From positions 744,001 through 808,000 of the forward strand of contig NZ_CP090640.1 of the NCBI RefSeq assembly GCF_029633825.1: a DNA stretch of 64,000 nucleotides, read 5' to 3'. The notes beneath the pieces were generated by a model, which saw only the letters and a program-made list of their open reading frames with translations, was not told where the DNA came from and made no database searches. Source of the stretch: Burkholderia contaminans. GTDB lineage: Bacteria > Pseudomonadota > Gammaproteobacteria > Burkholderiales > Burkholderiaceae. Made by a program: the position numbers and the translations under genes. This document shows, piece by piece, positions 58,586-64,000 of the stretch. The stretch's first letter is position 1, and every line of letters starts with the position of its first letter.

Positions 58586-60145
58586 CTCACCATTGAAATG
58601 CACAGCATTGCGATTGGTCGGTGGCTCGGGATGTCCACAACGCCTCACCCCTTGGCCGACCGGGCTCGCGCGCTCACCGTTCGATTGCACAGAATTTCGA
58701 GTGGCGTGGGGGCCGGGATGTCCACATCGTTGTCGGCATGAATATGGCGCTTGCCTCGACGCTCACCACTGAAATTCACAGCGCGGCGAGTGAGTTTCAA
58801 CGGCGGATATCCACATCGGCGAGGGTGTATTGCATCGATCGGCAGTTCGCCTCAGCGTTCGAATGCTCGGGGGCGCGAGTGGGTTTGTCGGCCGGACGGG
58901 CACACTGGGACCCGCATGCTGCCAATCGCGGGCTCCCGCTCACCATGGAAATGCAATGGGTCGGGAGCGGGCTTATCGGCCGAACAGGCACGCCGGAACC
59001 CGCATGCTGCGCAATCGCTGGCCTGCCTTCACCGTTGAAACACGCCGGGACGCGAGCGGGTTGAGCGGGTTGAGCGGGTTGAGCGGGTTTATCGGCCGGA
59101 CATGTACGGCGGAACGCGCATGCTGCACAATCGCGGGCTCACACTCACCATTGAAAGACACAGGGCTTCGAGTGTCTGCGACAGCGGTTATCCACGCCCG
59201 ATCCGGCATTGCCGACCAGCCACGCGGGCACCCTCACCGTTGAGAACCACAGCGCTCCGAGTGGTCCGGGACGCAGGATATCCACATGCATGCGCATCCT
59301 CCGATGCGACAACGGATGCGTACAGCGGAGAGTGCGACCGGCGGGAAATCCATGCTGGAAGCGGCTCACCGACCGATCGAGTACTGACGCTCACCGTCGA
59401 AATGCACAGTGCCGCGAGTCGTTTCGGTGACCGGATATCCACACGGGGGCTCGCGTTGCCCCCGCTAGCACGCTCGCGTCCGAACCGGACGTGCACGCCG
59501 CGTCGGACGGAACCGCTCGCCGAACGATCGTGTCTTGCCGCGCCGACCACCGATCGCGTATTCATGCTCGCCGCTGCATCGCGCAGCGTTTCGAGTCGCT
59601 TGCGAACGCGGCGATGCGCAGCGAAATCTGCGCATTGCAGACCACGCGCTCGCGCTCACCGTTAAAATGCACGGCCTTCCGGGGGAGGTTCCGGAACCGG
59701 ATAGCCACTTCGCGGCGCACGCGCGGCTCGGCGCACACATGCGCGCGTTCGGCTAGAATGCGCGACGCTTCGAACCGCGCAAAGACCGGAAAGCCGCGCC
59801 AGGACAGGCGCATCGTCCGATCGGGCGCCGCCCCTCACCGTTGAATTCCACAGCATTTCGCGTCGTTGCGAGGGCGAGTTGTCCACAACCCGCTCCATGC
59901 ATTCCGTATCATCCGGTGACCCTCACCTGTGAAATGCACAGGGCGCCGAGTCGTTTCGGCGTGAGGATATCCACAACCGATCGCTCGACGCGACCTTCGT
60001 CAGACCTTCGACTGGAACGGCCCGCGCATTCGCCGACGGCTATCGGGCATTTACCGGAAAGCCCCGTCCAGACGGCCTCGGCGGCACCCTCACCATTCAA
60101 ATGCACAGTGTTCCGAGTCGCCTTGGGGGTGGGTTATCCACATCG
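58586..60145 (+). repeat. tandem array of about 18 phased 88-89 bp repeats with DnaA-box-like motifs
   Basis: Each unit has a 57-bp core beginning near CTCACCRTTGAAATGCACAG, with CGAGTCG in the middle and (TT/AT)ATCCACA at the end, then a 30-32 bp less conserved linker. Core starts: 58586, 58673, 58762, 58851, 58939, 59028, 59144, 59233, 59390, 59567, 59655, 59834, 59922 and 60089. Intervals are 87, 89, 89, 88, 89, 116 (includes a 27-bp internal expansion), 89, 157, 177, 88, 179, 88 and 167; strongly decayed copies are visible at the missing phases (about 59322, 59478, 59744, 60010). The distance from CTCACC to TCCAC stays at 47-49 bp. A perfect DnaA box, TTATCCACA, is at 60134-60142. No frame is conserved across the array. 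It lies between the oxidoreductase gene and the acetyltransferase gene. Function unknown. Confidence 0.9.
58851..59143 (+). repeat. variant sub-block of the array: three copies with conserved linker and TTATCGGCC ends
   Basis: Copies at 58851, 58939 and 59028 end in (TTG/TTA)TCGGCC instead of ATCCACA, and their linkers share GGCAC, CCCGCATGCTGC and CAATCGCGGGCTC. They look like a recent local duplication within the array. The third copy has four tandem 9-bp units GAGCGGGTT (about 59053-59088), which explains its 116-bp length. Confidence 0.85.
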
Positions 60146-60189
60146 GTCCAACGAGACTGCATCGAACAGGCATGCGCCCTCGAGCCGCA

Positions 60190-60747
60190 TTACTCGGCAA
60201 TCGACCGGATGACCGCTGCCGGATTGCCGCCGACCAGCACATTCGGCGGAACGTCCTGCGTGACGACGGCCCCTGCCGCGACCACCGAGTTCTCGCCCAC
60301 CGTCACACCGCCGATGATCGTCGCGCCGGCGCCGATCCACACGTTACGCTCGATCACGATCGGCTTCGCGAGAACGAAGTCGCGCCGCCGCGAAGGTTCG
60401 ACGGGATGACCGGACGTGATGAGGCTGACGTTCGGCCCGATCATCACGTCGTCGCCGATCTCGAGCCCGCCGAGATCGTAGAACGTGCAGTTCTGGTTGA
60501 TGAACACGTTGCGCCCGAGCTTCATGCCGGTGCCGCCCGTCGCATGGAACGGCGGGATCAATGCAAAGCCGTCGTCCACTGGCATGCCGATCAGTTCTCC
60601 GAACAATGTGCGAACCTCGGCGGCGTCGTCGAACGTCAGGCGATTGATCCGCGCGGCGATCGACATCGCCCGCTTGACCTCGGCCACCATCGCCGCCGAT
60701 TCCGGCGTTCTTCTCGGAATGATCGTGGTGCGATCGTCGTTTGCCAT
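60190..60747 (-). CDS. hexapeptide-repeat sugar O-acetyltransferase (maltose/galactoside acetyltransferase-like)
   Basis: A 185-residue left-handed beta-helix acetyltransferase of the LacA/NodL/Maa group using acetyl-CoA. The catalytic histidine is H114 in LITSGHPVEPSRR. Hexapeptide repeats run from IGDDVMIGPNVSL through IGAGATIIGGVTVGENSVVAAGAVV, and it ends with VPPNVLVGGNPAAVI. The ATG at 60747 has GGGAG at a long spacing (about 10 bases). Its 3' end borders the repeat array. An operator-like inverted repeat lies about 140-175 bp upstream. Confidence 0.9.
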   Translation of the reverse strand: MANDDRTTIIPRRTPESAAMVAEVKRAMSIAARINRLTFDDAAEVRTLFGELIGMPVDDGFALIPPFHATGGTGMKLGRNVFINQNCTFYDLGGLEIGDDVMIGPNVSLITSGHPVEPSRRRDFVLAKPIVIERNVWIGAGATIIGGVTVGENSVVAAGAVVTQDVPPNVLVGGNPAAVIRSIAE

Positions 60748-61116
60748 GTGTGAGTTGTCTCCCGGGATATTCCTGTTTCGCGATGCATCGGCGATTGCGG
60801 CAGGATGCCAGTGTTGCTGTATGTGCGGGCGCGGCGGGCTTCGGGGTGCCTTGCGAGGAATACCGGTTCACGCCGGGCTTCCGCCCCATTCATAACTAGT
60901 CTTAACATTACTAGTTATGAATAAACCCCCTTATGACACAAGGCGTTACCCAGCCTTCCACCCGACTCGCGCTCGACACGCAGCGCATCCGGCCATCACA
61001 CCGATGGCCCCGCCTCGCCGGGCGCCCCTGGCCGGGCGCCCCTGTCCGAACCTCCGCTGCTCGGGTACGCTTGAGCATCCACCGGACCGACAGTTGCACC
61101 CAAACGCGGAGGCACG
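60748..61116. other. intergenic region between divergent acetyltransferase and GST genes
   Basis: Contains the perfect inverted repeat at 60888-60922 in a short AT-rich island, and a 14-bp direct repeat, GCCGGGCGCCCCTG, at 61017-61030 and 61031-61044. No gene is evident. Confidence 0.6.
60888..60922. promoter_or_regulatory. perfect 13-bp inverted repeat in the divergent promoter region (operator candidate)
   Basis: ATTCATAACTAGT (60888-60900) and ACTAGTTATGAAT (60910-60922) are exact inverted copies with a 9-bp spacer, CTTAACATT. It is the most AT-rich spot for kilobases around. Being symmetric and between divergent genes, it fits a dimeric repressor site (TetR or MarR type). No regulator gene is adjacent. 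Confidence 0.7.
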
Positions 61117-61731
61117 ATGAAGCTCTACTACTGGCCGAAGACCCGGGCATTCCGGGCATTGTGGATGCTCGAAGAACTCGGCGTGGTGTATGAACTCGTG
61201 CCGATCGACCTGCGCTCGCACGAACAGGGCAGCGACGCGTTCGTGCAGGTCAACCCGATGGCGAAGCTGCCCGCGCTCGACGACGGCAGCGTGCCGTTCG
61301 CCGAATCCGGCGCCGTACTGCTCTATCTCGCCGACCGCTGTCCGGGCGCCGGGCTCGGCATCGCGCCCGACGATCCGCTGCGCGGCCGTTTCCTCCAATG
61401 GATGTTCTTCACGCCGACCTGCCTCGAACCGGCGATGGCCGAAAAATTCACCGGCGCGTCGGGCAATCCGGTCGCGTTCGGCTGGGGCAACATCACGCGC
61501 GTGCAGCGCGCACTCGCGCAAGCGCTCGCCCATAGTCCATGGCTCATCGGCGACCGCTTCACCGCGGCCGACCTGCTGCTCGCCAGCACGCTGAAGATCG
61601 CGTTCGACGCGCATCTGCTGCCGCACGAAGGCGTGCTCGGCGACTACGTCGCGCGCGCCGAGGATCGCGACGCATTCCGCCGCGCGGTCGCAATCGAACA
61701 GCGCGAAGCGGCGCGCCTGCTGCATGCGTGA
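61117..61731 (+). CDS. glutathione S-transferase family protein
   Basis: A 204-residue cytosolic GST. The thioredoxin-fold N-terminal domain (1-78) begins MKLYYWPKTRAFRALWMLEELG and includes VNPMAKLPALDDGSVPFAESGAVLLYL with the cis-Pro and the E-S glutathione-binding pair. The helical C-terminal domain includes WLIGDRFTAADLLLAS. GGAGG lies four bases before the ATG. Substrate is unknown. It is divergent from the acetyltransferase, with the inverted repeat between them. Confidence 0.9.
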   Translation: MKLYYWPKTRAFRALWMLEELGVVYELVPIDLRSHEQGSDAFVQVNPMAKLPALDDGSVPFAESGAVLLYLADRCPGAGLGIAPDDPLRGRFLQWMFFTPTCLEPAMAEKFTGASGNPVAFGWGNITRVQRALAQALAHSPWLIGDRFTAADLLLASTLKIAFDAHLLPHEGVLGDYVARAEDRDAFRRAVAIEQREAARLLHA

Positions 61732-61782
61732 CGTGTAGACGTGCAGCGCGTGGGCGGCGCTGCCGGCCGCCCGCGAGCACAC

Positions 61783-62745
61783 CTACGCAGCCGGGCCCGA
61801 CGTCGCGGCGCCTGCATTGACCACCGCACCCGGTGAACCGCGCTCGTCCGTATCGGCGTCAACCGGCACCACCTCATGAAAATGCGTGTAGTCGATGTGC
61901 GTGATGCCGTCTTCGTCGTGCATCAGGTCGACATAGCGGTGACGCCAGCGGATCTCGTCATGCTCCCAGGAATGACGCGCCTGCATCACCTGCGCGGTCG
62001 TCTCGTCCGAGCCTTCGATCGTGATCAGCAACGACGCGTCGCGCGCAGCGAGCGATTCGGGCGTCTCGCCGAACAGCGCGCTCGATTCGTCGATCACGTG
62101 CATCAGGTTCCAGCCGAGCAGGAAAATCGGATGCTCGCTGCGCACGAGCGCCAAGTCGTGGATCTTGCGCAGCGTATAGCCCTCGTGCGTGCCCTCGACG
62201 CGCATCAGCCGCAGTTTCGCCTGCGCTTCGGCAATCACGTTCTGGCGCGCATTCGCGGCGCGCACCATCAACGTCATCCTGCCGTTCAACGGCCGGACGA
62301 TGGCGTAGCGTGCGAACAGGATCTTCGCCTGCGGCCGCGAAAACCGCGCGAACACGAGCCCGGTGGCCATCGCGATGCCCGACATCCCGACGAAGATCTC
62401 GAACGTCGCGACCAGGTGCGCATACACGGTCTGCGGATGCATGTCGCCGTAGCCGACGGTCGCGAGTGTCTCGACACTGAAGAAAAACGCGCCGCCGAAG
62501 CCGGCCGGCGACTGGTTCGCAATCGGTGCATGGCCAAGCAGGTAGAGCGTCGCAAAAGCGCCGTTGAGCAGCAGGAACAGCACGGCGAGCGACAGGAAGA
62601 ACACGGGCCAGCTCACCGTCAGCGCACGGTGATAGAGGTCGCGCCAGCCGAGCGGCGGCATCCCGTACGCGATCACCGGGCGGGTGCCCGACCAGAGCTT
62701 GCGGCCACGGCCGCGGGAGGCTGGGGAGGACGAATCGACGTTCAT
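61783..62745 (-). CDS. inward-rectifier potassium channel (KirBac family)
   Basis: A 320-residue tetrameric K+ channel of the inner membrane. The first helix is at about 44-72 (VSWPVFFLSLAVLFLLLNGAFATLYLLG), then a pore helix and the selectivity filter T96-V-G-Y-G-D101, then the second helix (about 105-135, AHLVATFEIFVGMSGIAMATGLVFARF). The cytoplasmic immunoglobulin-like Kir domain follows (about 140-300). It closely matches what I recall of KirBac1.1 from Burkholderia pseudomallei. The ATG at 62745 (MNVDSSSPAS) is preceded by a GC-rich leader. Confidence 0.95.
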   Translation of the reverse strand: MNVDSSSPASRGRGRKLWSGTRPVIAYGMPPLGWRDLYHRALTVSWPVFFLSLAVLFLLLNGAFATLYLLGHAPIANQSPAGFGGAFFFSVETLATVGYGDMHPQTVYAHLVATFEIFVGMSGIAMATGLVFARFSRPQAKILFARYAIVRPLNGRMTLMVRAANARQNVIAEAQAKLRLMRVEGTHEGYTLRKIHDLALVRSEHPIFLLGWNLMHVIDESSALFGETPESLAARDASLLITIEGSDETTAQVMQARHSWEHDEIRWRHRYVDLMHDEDGITHIDYTHFHEVVPVDADTDERGSPGAVVNAGAATSGPAA

Positions 62746-62852
62746 CGCGCGGTGCCGGAAACAGGGAGGCGATGAGCGTAGCACGCGCGGCGGCAGCCGG
62801 GTATGCGTACGGGTTCGGAATGGAAATCCGTTGCACCGCCGGCCGCGCGGCG

Positions 62853-62883
62853 CAAAAAAAGCCGGCCGCGAAAGCGGCCGGCT
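62853..62883 (-). terminator. intrinsic terminator of the sulfate-binding protein gene
   Basis: GCCGGCCGC and GCGGCCGGC arms with a 4-nt loop; on the minus strand it is followed by TTTTTTT, about 33 bp after the stop at 62916. Confidence 0.9.
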
Positions 62884-62915
62884 GCGTCGTCGGTGTGCGA
62901 GCAAGCGCGCGGCGC

Positions 62916-63935
62916 TCACTTGCGGTCGACGATCACCTGGTCGAACGTACCGCCGTCCGCGAAGTGCGTCTTCTGCGCGTTCGCCCAACTGCCGAAGACC
63001 TGCTCGACGCTGAACGTCTTCAGCGGCTTGAATTCGGCCGCATGCTTCTTCAGCACGTTCGCGTCGCGCGGGCGCAGATGATGTTGCGCGATGATTTCCT
63101 GTGCTTCCGGCGTGTACAGGTAGTCGAGATACGCCTGCGCGACCTTGCGCGTGCCCTTCTTGTCGACGACCTTGTCGACGACGGCGACGGGCGGCTCCGC
63201 GAGGATGCTCGACGACGGGTACACCGCGTCGAACTGCGCGCCCGACGCACCGGTGTCCATCAGCGCGACTTCGTTCTCGAACGTGACCAGCACGTCGCCG
63301 ATGCCGCGCTGCGTGAACGTCGTCGTCGCGCCGCGGCCGCCGGAGTCGAGCACCGGCACGTTGCGGAAGATCGCCTTCTCGAAGTCGATCGCCTGCTGGT
63401 CGGTCGCGCCCTTCTGCTTCTGGAAGCCCCACGCGGCGAGATACGCATAGCGGCCGTTGCCCGACGTCTTCGGGTTCGCGATGATTACCTGGACACCCGG
63501 CTTCGCGAGATCGCTCCAGTCCTTGATCGCCTTCGGGTTGCCCTTGCGCACCAGGAACACCATCGTGGTCGAGTACGGCGAGCTGTTGTCGGGGAAACGC
63601 GCGCGCCAGTCCTTCGGCAGCAGCTGGCCGCGCTCGGCGAGCAGGTCGATGTCGTTCGGCTGGTTCATCGTCACGACGTCGGCCTGCAACCCTTGCAGCA
63701 CCGACAGCGCCTGCGCGCTCGACGCGCCGTGCGACTGCTTGATCGCGATCGTCTCGCCGGTCTTCTGCTTGTAGGCAGCGGCAAAACCCGCGTTGATGTC
63801 CTTGTAGAGTTCGCGCGTCACGTCGTACGACACGTTCAGGATCGACGTATCCGCGTGCGCGGCCGTTGCCGCCACGACCAGCGCCGCCGCCGCGCCCGTG
63901 TGCAGCCAGCGGCCGATCCCCTTCATGCTTGCCAT
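62916..63935 (-). CDS. sbp: sulfate ABC transporter substrate-binding protein
   Basis: A 339-residue periplasmic sulfate (or thiosulfate) binding protein of the Sbp/CysP family. The signal peptide (residues 1-28, GAAAALVVAATAAHA) precedes DTSILNVSYDVTRELYKDIN. Ligand-binding segments are QSHGASSAQA, VVTMNQPNDIDLLA, NPKTSGNGRYAYLAAWG and DSGGRGATTTF. The start at 63935 (MASMKGIGRW) could also be the ATG at 63926. The permease genes, if linked, are not in the window. Terminated at 62853-62883. Confidence 0.93.
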   Translation of the reverse strand: MASMKGIGRWLHTGAAAALVVAATAAHADTSILNVSYDVTRELYKDINAGFAAAYKQKTGETIAIKQSHGASSAQALSVLQGLQADVVTMNQPNDIDLLAERGQLLPKDWRARFPDNSSPYSTTMVFLVRKGNPKAIKDWSDLAKPGVQVIIANPKTSGNGRYAYLAAWGFQKQKGATDQQAIDFEKAIFRNVPVLDSGGRGATTTFTQRGIGDVLVTFENEVALMDTGASGAQFDAVYPSSSILAEPPVAVVDKVVDKKGTRKVAQAYLDYLYTPEAQEIIAQHHLRPRDANVLKKHAAEFKPLKTFSVEQVFGSWANAQKTHFADGGTFDQVIVDRK

Positions 63936-64000
63936 CGTGATATGCCCCGTTTCCAGTGGTGGTGAATGTGCGTGACGGCACGCGTACGCGCTGTCATCGA

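Noticed and set aside
58621..59665. Protein-coding genes across the array (open frames of 147, 137 and 187 codons)
   Set aside because: The frames shift between units, because the 88-89 bp period is not a multiple of three and no single frame carries the repeats. The peptides are low-complexity and there are no ribosome binding sites.
58586..60145. CRISPR array
   Set aside because: The period is regular, but the cores differ from each other at many positions, the core is 57 bp with 30-32 bp partly related linkers, some units are decayed, and there are no cas genes nearby.
58586..60145. A chromosomal replication origin, because of DnaA-box-like motifs
   Set aside because: There is no dnaA, dnaN, rpmH, parAB or rep gene and no AT-rich unwinding region; only one box is perfect.

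Overview
The window is a GC-rich (about 68% by eye) stretch of a beta-proteobacterial chromosome. The gene set points to Burkholderia sensu stricto: a split cobalamin-dependent methionine synthase, a bioA-bioF-bioD-bioB operon, a PhaM-type PHA-granule protein, a KirBac-type potassium channel, DUF3567/DUF1840/DUF3108 genes and an HTH-less BirA next to CoaX. It looks like core chromosome. There are no rRNA or tRNA genes, prophage or insertion sequences that I can see.

Layout. 1-5.0 kb (all minus): a cell-wall pair (D-amino-acid transaminase, cut by the window edge, and a PBP5/6-type carboxypeptidase), a small hydrolase with a 2Fe-2S ferredoxin, and a VanZ-like membrane protein. 5.1-8.7 kb (minus): a four-gene MCE/Mla-type lipid transport operon (permease, ATPase, MCE protein, lipoprotein) with ATGA overlaps. 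9.0-15.0 kb (plus): a periplasmic cyclic-nucleotide phosphodiesterase/nucleotidase, a Sel1-repeat gene with an apparent frameshift, a secreted unknown, birA-coaX and a small membrane protein. 15.0-21.0 kb (minus): heptose-1-phosphate adenylyltransferase, a ferritin-like diiron protein, phaM with a patatin, and enoyl-CoA hydratase plus fumarylacetoacetate-hydrolase genes facing an IclR regulator. 21.1-28.8 kb (plus): IclR, DUF3108, DUF3567 behind a sigma-32-like promoter, the two halves of MetH, and an unrecognised gene. 29-36 kb: DUF1840 (minus), then argS, a SPOR-domain protein, dsbA, an SDR and a peptide-binding protein (plus). 36-44.4 kb: ABC-F ATPase, an MBL-fold hydrolase (minus), aceK, carbonic anhydrase, an SDR, a YchJ-like protein and a secreted hydrolase. 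44.9-49.4 kb: the biotin operon. 49.6-52.6 kb (minus): cutC, two small membrane proteins and an EAL phosphodiesterase. 52.9-58.3 kb: a CPA1 antiporter converging on a giant 2-oxoacid:ferredoxin oxidoreductase. 58.6-60.1 kb: a non-coding tandem array. 60.2-64 kb: acetyltransferase, GST, Kir channel and a sulfate-binding protein.

The most unusual element is the array at 58.6-60.15 kb. About 18 phased copies of an 88-89 bp unit carry a diverged 57 bp core that ends in a DnaA-box-like (TT/AT)ATCCACA motif. Other notable items are two tandem copies of a REP-like element translated as the C-terminus of BioF, a perfect 13+13 bp operator-like inverted repeat at 60.9 kb, the sigma-32-like promoter at 23.6 kb, and a broken Sel1 gene whose start is fused to the stop of the upstream gene. 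BirA and the biotin operon are functionally linked (biotin synthesis and attachment), as are DacC and Dat (D-alanine/peptidoglycan).
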